Assembly: GCA_009767595.1 (NCBI GenBank)
Contig: VSDK01028387.1
Coordinates: forward strand, 124,001 to 188,000
From: Symbiodinium kawagutii
Taxonomy: Eukaryota; Sar; Dinophyceae; Suessiales; Symbiodiniaceae
Reading direction: 5' to 3'
Length of the DNA stretch: 64,000 bases
Below the pieces are notes generated by a model, which was not told where the DNA came from, did no database searches, and saw only the letters and a list, made by a program, of their open reading frames with translations. Shown in pieces: positions 1-10,113 of this stretch. Each line of letters starts with the position of its first letter. Within the stretch, counting starts at the first letter, position 1. The position numbers and the translations under genes were made by a program.

Positions 1-1255
1 CTGGCAAGGGTTCAGGTTCTGCGGGCTGATGCATGTGGGAGCAAAACATGTGCATAGGTCAAAGATGTGTGGCGTTGCCAGGAGCTTTGTGAGTACTTGC
101 TGTGTGTCACCTTTCAAAGGGGATTTGCTTGAACCCACTCTGAGAGCAAAAATGCACCAAATATTTACACTCCGGTGATCTAACATAGCAATGAAAAATC
201 ACCATTTTTTAGGGAAACCCTGGGACATCAGCTATAACTGGTGGATTTTCCATTGCTATGTTAGACCACCAGAGGGTAGATGATTGAACACAAGCCGCCA
301 CTCACCACTGACCAGTCGCTGATGAACCCGTTGTCATTTTTCAACTACTAACCACCCATCAGTCCACCAGAAAGCAACCATCATTACTAAAATCATCGTA
401 ATAAGCAGTCACTCAGCATTCATGAAAATCGTTTCACGGCTTCACCATTACTAAAGGCCTACTTGAGTGACCGTTGTCAATCAAAAAGCCCCAGTTTTTT
501 TGCGTTTTCCTTTTTTTTTGTTGTGTTTTTTGTTTTCATGATTTATAATATTTTTCCACGGTTTTTAGATGGTTTTTCCCTGGTTGTATCACCCTTTCCT
601 TGCCATCTTTGATTTCACACCTTGCTACGGCTGGACGAGGAAATCTGCAGAGTGGCAATGGGCGTTGCAGCTCCTGGAGATGTTCTATCAGAGACCTGGC
701 CAATCGGTGGACCGGCGAACTCACCGAGAAAGCAAAGCCAACGAATAATGATGGTTAATGACAGGGGTCTAATGGTAGTTAATAACAGGGGTGGTTGATG
801 ACAGGGGATAATACGCAACAATAGTGGTTAATGACAGGGTGGTTTTTCATGACAAGTTTTTTTTTTTTCTGACTGGTGGTTTGCTTAACATTCATGATGG
901 CTAATAGTAGGAGATGATAAGCAAAGATAGTGGTCAAACAAGTACTGGCTGGTGGTTTATATATGTATGGCTAGATGTTGATCATGAATCATAGAGGCGG
1001 TATATGGATTTAGAGTCCAACCAGCCAATCAAGCAGTGGTGGAGCAACATGATGCAGCCGATGATCCCAAAGTGTGGTCACCATAGGTATAACAACATGC
1101 TTCGACCGTCAGCTGCTGCACCAACCATGACCAGCCCACGAACCCATGGTTTCACCTCATCTCTTCCCAGCCCTACGAGCCCCCCGGCATGATCTCACGA
1201 GCCACCGTGTGGACCCCAGCAGTATCCACCCTGTGATGGTCAGCTACACCGCGAG
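1..1255. other. 5' flank, no gene recognised
   Basis: I see no convincing exon here. The stretch is AT-rich with poly-T runs near 490-530 and 860, an inverted-repeat element at 174-270, and a degenerate family C-like piece near 870-960 (gactggtggtttgcttaaca). Short open frames exist but have no protein-like composition. Confidence 0.5.
174..270. repeat. Short inverted-repeat element
   Basis: The arm at 174-204 (ggtgatctaacatagcaatg followed by aaaaatcacca) is nearly the reverse complement of 239-270 (tggtggattttccattgcta continuing to gttagaccacc), with a 34-base spacer. It resembles a small non-autonomous element. Fragments with the same tggtggatttyccac end occur near 17960 and 29035. Confidence 0.6.
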
Positions 1256-4229
1256 GAATTCGGTGCCGCTCAGCGTCGTGACTTCTGCTGCGGTGATTTC
1301 GGCCTTGGAAACTTGGCAGCGCTTGAGGCAACGAACCAAGCAGCGCTGGCATTTGGATGATGAATCGTTGCTAATGAGTGAAGTTGCATGATGATCAAAA
1401 TATTGACAATGATCAATGGTTGTTTGATCATTAGGCAAGTTGACAACAATCAATATTGGCATTGATGATTGACAAATATTGACAATGATCAATGGTGAAT
1501 AGATGTTAGCATGTTTTTTGCGACGGTTGATCTCTGGTTTTACAATGCGTTGTGTTGGTTGGCAAATATTGGTATGTAGTAAGGGTTGCTAACGGGTATC
1601 TTCAATGTAAGTGGAGGGCATTTGCCCAATGACGAGTATCAACTTTGATTAGGCCTTTTTGATATCACGGCTAAACCTTTTGAACCTACCCAATGTGCAA
1701 CACAACATGGTGTATGAAACTCTCACTGAACCACACATCCTGGGCATATTACTGATTTATGGTTGACAACTTGACAACTGTTGAATAGAAAGAGGCTAAC
1801 GATAGTGGATTAGATGAGTGATAATAAGATTCCATCGTAGTGGATGCCACCAAGACCAATCATCAACCATCATCAGCAATAATCAAGCACCATTAGCCAC
1901 CATCAACCACCATTGACCAATATCAACCACCATCAACCACCATCAACCACCATGAATGAAGCACCATGAATGAAGCACCATAATTCACCCAACTTCCCCT
2001 GGATAGCTCTGCTTTCTTCGTGGTCGCTGCTTTCGTCAGGATCAGTCGGGCACCTGGCGCTTGGCGCTCCAGCACAGCTGTGGCAACCCAACCATCGCTT
2101 CCATCGTGGGGAGCAGCGCGGCCATCAGCGCCTGTGGCAAAGGGCACCGGTGGCAGCAGGCCATGTGGGTCCTGACCTCTGCCGTGAAGGCGAGCGCCAT
2201 TGGTTGGGATGGATGGGGTGGTGGTCCTCAACTGCTGCACGTGGATCCACCCACAAGAGGGGTGTTTTTGAAAAGCAGTTGGACTCCTGCAGAGCAGTTT
2301 GATCCACGATGATTCACCATGTTTTTGGGTGTTTGAAAAGCATTGAGAATGATCGTTGCGACCGAGCGGAAAGGATGATGACAGAAGATTGATACTTTGA
2401 ATAAATGTTTCCTGAACATTCTGGGGTCTCTACTGTTGGGTTTGGTTCCAAGATGGTTGTACAGGGTGGCCACCCCCAAACATTATAAGTCGGTTGACAT
2501 TTGCCAGTTATATATCTATACTCATATCATATCTACTACATTGTGGTTACCCTAGTCAACCCTAGTCAACTTCACCAACTTATAGCTGCGCTGATGAGTG
2601 GCTCTCAAGATTTTAATTCTCAACCATTGGTTGCCCATTCTCAATCCCATTCTCGTTACCAACGACTTGCGAAGTAGCCGAGGGCTCTGCCACAGGAGCA
2701 GCAGCTGCGAGCCAACTTGGTTTCCTTCAACTCGACCTTGACCGCTTGTGAATTGGCGACTCATTGGAGGCCTTGGATCGGCCTTGATGCCTGGGAAGTC
2801 GTGAAGGTCACCAGGGTTAGTTTGGGATTAGTTCAGCACAGGGTGCAACTTATCAGGGTTATGTCCCAAATCATAGGCCACCTAAGTGGTTTGCAACCAT
2901 GTTTATGACTGCTTTTGGCGTGAGATTCACAGCAAGGAACCATCCATACTTGCAACAGACAAGCAAGGCAGACAGACCACCTGCTGCTCTTGACAAACGA
3001 GTGCAAGACTATGTATTGTTTTGCATCTCCACTTGCTGACCATCCTTAGTTGATTATCAACCATGATCATATCAACCATTCATAGCCGTTACTATTGCAG
3101 TAACAACATGGGGAAGGATCACACCATTATTAAGAATATTCATAGCCATGACCATTAACTATATTGATTATTTACCATCTAAATATAGATATTCAAGACA
3201 ATTCTTGAACGGTGAATTATCAACCCGTAGCCTCGTAGAAACCTTGATCAATCATTCAGAGCCACCATCAGTAGTTCTGAAGCGGCCATGTCCAATCATT
3301 CATTACTACAGCTTTTGAATTGTGTTAAGCAATTTTCAGTTTTCTAAGGTTCATAGTTCTAAGGTTGATCGAATCAACCAATGGTTGGAAATCAACCGGT
3401 CAAGTGGTGATTGGGTCTAATCAATAAACCCTAACCCTAAGTCCAAACCGTCCAAACCCTAACACTAAACCCTACCTTTCAACCTCAATAGTTGGAAATC
3501 ATCATCTCTGATCCCACTGGAACCAGTCCCTGGCACAGGTGGAGTGCCCTGGTGCTACAGGAGTCCTTTGTCCTTTTGTCAACGGTGCTGCGATGTTCAG
3601 CCATGACTCAACCAGCTTTCCCCTCCAATCAGCAGAATTCCATCACAGAATTCCATCAGTTTCACCACCCGAATCCATCAGCATTCCATTGGCAGACTTC
3701 CCTGCTCAACCATCGGCTCCTCCGCAGCAGCTAACCATCCGCGCTTCCTCCGGCCCCCAGGGGCACCTCCTCCCAATCAGCTCCCTAGGCTCCAGCTGCA
3801 GCACTTGGAATCGCAAGTTCTGAGTCTCAACGGCCTCCTGAAGGCCTTGAGCCACGAGCGCCGCGCGCCTGGCGTGTGGCGCCTCGCCGCCGAGCTCTTG
3901 CAGCGGGCCCTGGGAGATGAGATGCCCATGGTGACGTGGCGGTGAAGCCGGGGGGTGGTGGGTTGGTTGGGAGGTTGAGGTGGGTTGGTTGGGATGTTAA
4001 GATGGGATGTTTAGGTTTCATTATCCGCAAGTCCATGATGGTCGTTGTAGTTGCCCATGGGTGCCATGGTTATGTTGATATCTAACTTACTCAGCCAGTA
4101 GAAAGGTACACCAGTCATGTCACATTTTCAATCAGCCCGGCTGCGCTGAGCCAGGATGTCCTCAGCTACAGCGAAGTCATCGAAGTTGTTGGCGAATCAC
4201 CTGATGGATGCCTGGCACAGACATGGTGG
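1256..4229 (+). CDS. Pentatricopeptide-repeat protein gene, internal part, six exons
   Basis: Six short exons join in phase: 1256-1307, 2040-2191, 2683-about 2769, 3539-3591, 3761-3941 and 4155-4229, each after AG|G. They encode tandem helix-turn-helix repeats. Recognisable pieces are VVTSAAVISAL joined to DQSGTWRLALQ, then AAISACGKGHRWQQAMWVL, LVSFNSTLTACELATHW, LNGLLKALSHERRAPGVWRL and a closing helix KSSKLLANHLMDAWHRHG. PPR proteins bind RNA, usually in plastids or mitochondria, and are strongly expanded in dinoflagellates. The repeats are variable and somewhat longer than the canonical 35 residues. Donors used are GA at 1308, 2192 and 3592, GC at 2770 and GT at 3942 and 4230; the GA ones are the weakest calls. 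Neither the start nor the stop of the gene was identified, and no targeting peptide could be assessed. Confidence 0.6.
2040..2191 (+). CDS. PPR exon with the clearest repeat
   Basis: It begins after cgtcag. The frame reads SGTWRLALQ, then SSAAISACGKGHRWQQAMWV and LTSAVKA. The W..AL helix followed by the AISAC..G..WQQA helix is the classic dinoflagellate PPR pattern. Frame and phase continue from the exon ending at 1307 and into the exon starting at 2683. The donor at 2192 (GA) is tentative. Confidence 0.6.
3421..3478. repeat. Degenerate interstitial telomere-like repeat
   Basis: The stretch ataaaccctaaccctaag continues through aaaccctaacactaaaccct. These are degenerate copies of CCCTAAA, the complement of the TTTAGGG plant/alga-type telomere unit. 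It lies in an intron of the PPR gene. Confidence 0.55.
3761..3941 (+). CDS. PPR exon, 60 codons
   Basis: After ggcccccag the frame runs open through a proline-rich start (APPPNQLPRLQLQHLE) into LNGLLKALSHERRAPGVWRL and AAELLQRALGDEMPMVTW. This is one full two-helix PPR unit ending at the VTW that normally opens the next unit. A GT donor at 3942 (CG|gtgaag) lets it join in phase to the ATG TCC frame at 4156; without splicing it would stop at 3945. Confidence 0.6.
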
Positions 4230-5700
4230 GTAACCAGGGTAGCATGGATAATTTCAAGCCAAGGAACAATCATCATCAATTGACCTTAAATCACTCAGCA
4301 TGGAGAATGGTTAGTTGGTTAAAGGAACAGACTAGGGGTAATCGCCGACCAGTTCGAACTACGGTTTTTTGTGGCAAATCTTAAACCAATGATAGACACC
4401 CCCAAGTTATAGTTCTTCCAGTTAAATGCGTAGCCGAATAGATATGCCACCAGGGCTGGTGATTACCACAGGTAGCAACTGTCCCTAAGATAGTTCGGAA
4501 TTATGGCAGCTGTGGGTGGATTGTTGCTTCTTATTTGCTGTGTGATGGAAACAACTGGACCACTGGCTTTGTTCTTGTGGACAAACAGTAGAAGGAATAC
4601 TAGTGCGTTTGATGGCTTTTTTGATTGTTCAAATTTCCTTATCAAACCTGATTTAGAGTTTGAATGTCCACCTGCTGCAATTACGATACTCTGCGCTGAA
4701 ACTATTTTCCATCCCAGTCATGACGAGCCAATTTGTTTCACTAAGTTCTGCGTTTTCCACCATTGGTAGTAACACATTTGCTTTTACACAGTTTTGGGTT
4801 CCCAAGTTTGTGGATAAAACAGGTCTACCAGCCGTTTTAGTAAGCATTTTGCGATCGTTGACCAGGTTTTATCTATCCCTACCTGCAGAGACAACCTCCC
4901 AGGGTTGGTTCCCACCACTCAGCGTTGGTTGCTCGTGGCATCTCAGGACCTGTTACGATGATGTGTCACCTGTTGGACGCCTTGAATTCCCAGACGATCA
5001 TCGAGACCAGGGGCCGCGGATTGTTTTGAATTCGGCCTTTGCTTTGCATCACTGAACTGGATGGATTTCTGCAAAGAGGCTTGCAACGAAGCGCCCTGTA
5101 GTTTCCGGCAAATGATCGCTGGAATTGATTAATGGAATTGCGACGTGCCAATTTCGTCAGAGGAAAAGAGTCACAGTAAGTGAAAACTGGCACCAAATTC
5201 GACAACAAGCCATGCCTTTCCTCCCCATGCGTCTTTTCCGCTTGGAAGAACAAATTCTTTCACAAGCTGGGAGGTGACTTGCACTCGCGCAAGCCCCACA
5301 GCCCACCAGGCTGTGGAAAGGCCATGCTTTTTCCATGCAGAGGCGGCCTGAGAAGGCCGACAAGGATGGCTGTTTGAAGATCTTGTCATGAGATTGTCAT
5401 CAAAGTTTGCGGGACACACTGAAGATGATGTCAAGGTGTTCTGAGAGCATGTGAAGGGAAAAAGAATCATGGCGGCAGTTCGATTCCAACGATCCGCCGC
5501 TCTGCACGTTGATCAGAGTTTCTAATCTTGGATACAACCGTCCAGGGCTACGTAAATCCCAAGCAACTGTACGGACTAAAAGCTTCAATCTTATCTTGAG
5601 CCTACAACAAGTTGCATCCAAGAGAGGACGTCACCGGCACATCTCGATGTGTTGCGAAGCTTCCTCGGTCCTCGATCACCATCACCTGGATCCAATGGTC

Positions 5701-5769
5701 GCAGCTTGGATCGCAGCTTCAAGGCCATGCAGTGATCCATTGCTGCCTTGAAGCTGCGATCCAAGCTGC
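5701..5769. repeat. Perfect 25-bp inverted repeat (hairpin)
   Basis: Arm 5701-5725 starts gcagcttggatcgcagc; arm 5745-5769 is its exact reverse complement, with a 19-base loop. Flanking bases (cgaagcttcctcggtcctcg upstream, cgaggcttcg downstream) extend an imperfect stem. Unlike the dispersed families it is GC-balanced and appears once. It could form a small-RNA-like hairpin or be the terminus of an unrelated element. Confidence 0.75.
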
Positions 5770-6150
5770 AGATCGAGGCTTCGCAGCAGCCCTACAGTTT
5801 TGATCGGTTCATTTCTGTGAAGCACTGCGGCACTGCCTGGAAAAAAGAGAAGGGGGGTCAAAGATGGGGTCGAAGGAGCACAGAGCGCAATCCGTGAGGC
5901 TGCTCGTTTGAAATCGTTGAATAGGGTGCTCTGGAAATTCGATACAAGATATTCAAGTACATTGCAGAAGATATTAGAAGTCCTGGCTCAGAGTTGAGGC
6001 TTAAAACTCAACTGGTTCCAAGTGGGCCAGTGTTTCACCCAGTAGAACCAGCAGCTGCGGTGGGCAAAGTGCAGATAGCTGCGACGCAGTGCCCGGTGTC
6101 ACCCAGGCCCCGGTGACGTGATCCGGACAACTTGGTTGCAACTTGTGGGA

Positions 6151-6267
6151 TACGGCTATGGGGCAATATTAATGAACCAATAATGGGGGGATAACCAACC
6201 AACTATAGGGAAGATAATGGTTAATGATAGGGAACCACGGGTACAGGCTTTTGACCCACAGCCATAC
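6151..6267 (+). repeat. Family B short terminal-inverted-repeat element
   Basis: It runs from tacggctatggggcaatatt to ttttgacccacagccata. The ends are imperfect inverted repeats (tatggctrtgggtcaa). The interior has the family marker ggttaatgatagggaaccac. Confidence 0.7.
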
Positions 6268-6727
6268 AACTTTTGAAGTGACGTGATGGAAATCATGACT
6301 TGTTGCTTCCAATCAGTTGTATTGTTGACCGTCATCAACCATAGTTATGACCATGATATTTACGATTATTGACCATCAGTATGAGGCATAATTCACCAAT
6401 CATTCACGACTGCAGTCAATGATGAACCATGGTTGTGACCATCAATTAAGTTGCTGTTTTTGAACCCCTCAGCCTTTTTTGATCCAGCTGGTTCGCATCA
6501 TTAGGACAACTAATTATTCACCAGTATTAGGCATCATTTCCCTGCTTTTTGTTCCACATTTCCCTGGTTAAAACCATCACTCCCTGGTTATAACCATCAG
6601 TTGTCATCATTTTCCTGGGTATCACCAACATTTCCCAGGTGTTCATAGGTTTTCCCCAGGTTTTCACAGGTTTCCCCAGGTTTTCACAAGTTTCGCCACG
6701 GTTTCACCCCCATTTACCGCGCCCGAG

Positions 6728-9700
6728 GCAAGTACCACAGCTGGAACCGCTGGGGTCGTGTGGGCGAAGGTGGTGCCACGAAGTTTCAGTCGTATCTGGG
6801 CGGGCGGTATGGCAGTGGTTGTTGTTTTGACCATGGCAGTGGTTGGGTATATATTGGTATTGTAAGCTATTGTGTATATATATATATATATATAGGTGTA
6901 GGAATTGAATTGAATTTTAATATTGGGTATTAACAGCAGAATTGGTTATTAACCACTTATTGACCTAATGGCATAATAAAATTAATATAACTCATGGCAG
7001 TGATTGGGTATAGGAATTGAATTTCAATATTGGGTTATAATAAGATATATTAACAGCAAAATTGGTTATTAACAGCAGAATTGGCAATATCACCATGGGT
7101 ATTGTATACTGATTTAATGATTGGGCATAGGAATTATGAATTATACTACCCCAGAATGACTTAGGATGATTGAAAATAGACCCCTCGGGATAGCAACCTT
7201 GCTTCTAGTTTTCATAGTTGTAAGTTAGTTTATCGTAATCAATAGTTGCAAGCAATCAATAGTAATAGGAATAGTTCATAGAAGTCAATAGTTGTACTTG
7301 TACAGTAATAGTACGTACTTAATAACTACCAGTAGTTGTATTATCCCACAGCTGTTATCTAAAAGGCTATACAGTAGTTCAAAGTGAGGCTATAGTAATC
7401 AATATACACTAGTTGTTCTTGTCTATATGTTATTTTGCTTGTGAACCAAAAGCCAGTTGTTGGGTTTGTAGTAATCAATAGCTGCACACGTGACATAATC
7501 TCATTGGTCACAATTCATTGTTATTTTGCTCATTGACCAGCACTGTTGTCATAGACTCTCAATTGCTATATGGTGGTTTCCAAAGATGGCTGGTCCACTA
7601 CTATAAATGGTAAATAGTGGATAATTTCGGGTTTCCCCCTATTTTGAGAAACACCCATATGGGTATGTGTCATCACCGAACATCCAAAAAATCTGGGTAG
7701 TGATGAACCCATCCCAACAGTGGCTAGTGTAGGCTTGTTGATGTGAAGAGCCAGGCGTACAGGGTCCCTTGACCCACCGCAACATGTGCCGTGTTCCCTT
7801 AAAAGCCTCCAAGGATACCCTGGCCCAAACTATGGCAGGGACCTGAACCCATAGCTGCAGACCCAACTAGTTCCGCTGAGGTTTTTGAATCCGGAACAGG
7901 CTATCAAGGAACTCAGGGTTGCTGGGGAGACTCAGGGAGGTGGAGTTCATCGGTTCAACTTGGGTTGCTTTGCAGCAGGTGAAGTATCAGTGCTAATTGT
8001 GTGTGCATCATCCAAACTAGTTGTAAATTGTCAAAGATCATCCGTATCTAGACTGGAGTATGTGTAAGTTAACTCAGGATTCATGTAATTAGGAGTTGAA
8101 TTTGATGTAATCGTCAGTGCTGATTCTAAATTTGTTAGCTAGCAGTTGAGAACATGTAGATAACATCAAGGCAAATATAGTTACACGTGTTATTGGTGCA
8201 GAGTTTTTTGTTCATCATTGCCCGTCCTAACTCTGCACGATATCGATTCGAACATGCCGCCGCTCAGCGTTGGGAAGCTCTTCGCAGAAGGGAAAGCGCG
8301 GCTGCCAGGACTTCAAGTCCAAATTCCGTGAGAAGACCTCGAATGCCTGGGAAGTGGCCTTCAGCGACTTCAAGCCCAGGCATGCATCAAAGTCACTTGG
8401 TGTTTGGTGATTTAAAGAATGGGGGGGGTTCTCAAGCCATAAGGGTACTCCAAAGTGATGGTTTGTCTTTTTGTTGCTGTAAATGGTGTCAAAAAGATGA
8501 TTTCGGGGTACCTCTATTTTGGGAAACCATCATTTGTTCCGCATTTTTGGCATGGTTGGTCCATTAACTATTTTTTTTTCCGATCTATAACCACCAACAA
8601 GTGCATGCAGTCTGCGAAATATGGTTCAGGAAAGGCCTGGATAGTAATGATGAACTGGATAATATCAAAGGATGGGCTCTGCTTCCGGGTATGAATGGGA
8701 AGGAGCTTCACTGAGCGGTGCAAATCAAGGAGGGGCCAAAGGAGCATTTCCCCGGCAATTAGGCTAGAGGCCAAGAAACAGCTCCTGGCCGTTGAGTAAG
8801 CACCATGAGTTGTGCTTTGTGTGAATGGTTCGTGCTCGACATACCCACATGGAAAAGTATATAATTACTCGTGGAGTTTGGTGTTGTCCAAATGCTATAT
8901 ACCGCTGCCCAATGCCAAAGCTGATCCCGTCCTGTTTCTGGATTGATTGTAACCCACGATAGTTAGCGAATATGCCAGAGAGTGGGCCGGGCAAGTTCAT
9001 ATGGTGGTTTCTCAAAATAGGGAGCCCAAAATGGTTGGTTTACTATTATAAACGGGTAATAAACTGGATGATTTAGGGTTACCCCTATTTTGAGAAACCA
9101 CCATATTTAGCTGTTTAGCTTTTCCCAATCATTGGAATCCAAGTTTTGATCCGAAGTTTGCTGAGTGCTTTCCACCCAGCTTTTTTGAACTAAGTGATGT
9201 ACCTTTGCTAAGGTCAACCAGTCCATAGCCTTCAAGAAGAGTAGCACTTTTGAAGAAAGGGAACCGAGGATGAGAGCAACTGTCCAGCTGAGGTTGTCAT
9301 TTGCATGGAAAGACATGCTTTGTAAGGGTTCATGTGGTGGTTTCTCAAAATAGGGGTACCCCTAAATCATCCTTTGTTAACTATCAAAAATAGTTCATGT
9401 GGGTGTTTCTCAGAATAGGGGACCCCCAAAACTGGTTGGTTTATCACTATAAATGACTAGTAATGGATGATTTAGGGGTACCCCTATTTTGAGAAACACC
9501 CATGCGTATGGAATGAAAGGAAGCCCGTGATTGAAACTACAGGGGACCACCCATCCCTATCGAGCGGCTCAATATCACACAGCGTGCATACCTGCTTGCA
9601 TATTTTTCTGACAGAGAACCATTGCAGCTCCACAACCTACCAAGTACAATTACTGTAGTATCAATTAACATCTCTTTAGCAACCAATTCTCCACCCAATT

Positions 9701-10113
9701 AACCATCCAATTAACCACTTGATTCCAATTAATCGCATGAACTCTATGGCTGTGGGTCAAAAACCGGTACCCCTGGTTCCCCTATCATTAACCATTGTTT
9801 CCCTTATGATTGTTGGTCATTAACCCCCATGAAATTGGTGGGTTAACTGCTTGACCCATAGCCATATATAGCTGGTGTATCCCCTATAGTTGCTAGCTAT
9901 CATCCCCTATTATCAACTATTAACCAGCTAGTTAAACCACTCAATTCCAATTAATCGCATCAACTATAGAACCTACCTAGCGTTTTGACTCTTGCGCGAT
10001 TTTCGGAGCTCCGTGTCGATGCCACCTGCCGTAGTGCCAGGGCAGGGAAGTACATCATCGTTGAGACCGAAGATGCTGCCGGGGGCTCGGCCCCCATGGG
10101 CAAGTTGACTGCA
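6728..10113 (+). CDS. WGR domain exons
   Basis: Four exons build the domain. 6728-6803 gives GKYHSWNRWGRVGEGG and then FQSYLGG, with the signature W-G-R. The 28-base exon 7881-7908 gives FLNPEQAIK. 8309-8379 gives DFKSKFREKTSNAWE and DFKP. 10041-10113 gives AGKYIIVETED. The order and spacing match the WGR consensus, in which RWGRVG is followed by an A-I-..-F helix, K[TS].N.W and a final KP-G-KY strand. WGR domains of PARP1-3 contact broken DNA ends. The first strand of the domain (before the W of the motif) lies in an upstream exon that I could not locate. The donor of the first exon may be GC at 6804 or GT at 6807. Confidence 0.8.

Larger units (their letters stand above)
4230..6727. other. 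Spacer or introns between the PPR exons and the WGR exons
   Basis: No exon is convincing. It should contain the missing N-terminal WGR exon or exons, or the end of the PPR gene, but I could not find the expected NKFY-type motif. A 57-codon open stretch at about 5945-6115 (begins KIFKYIAEDIRSPG) could be an exon. The rest holds the hairpin at 5701-5769, a family B element at 6151-6267 and gttttcacaggttt repeats at 6640-6700. Confidence 0.4.

Noticed and set aside
5180-5393. Possible exon reading RRPEKADKDGCLKILS before a stop
   Set aside because: Three frames and the opposite strand are all partly open, no family match and no consistent phase with neighbours.
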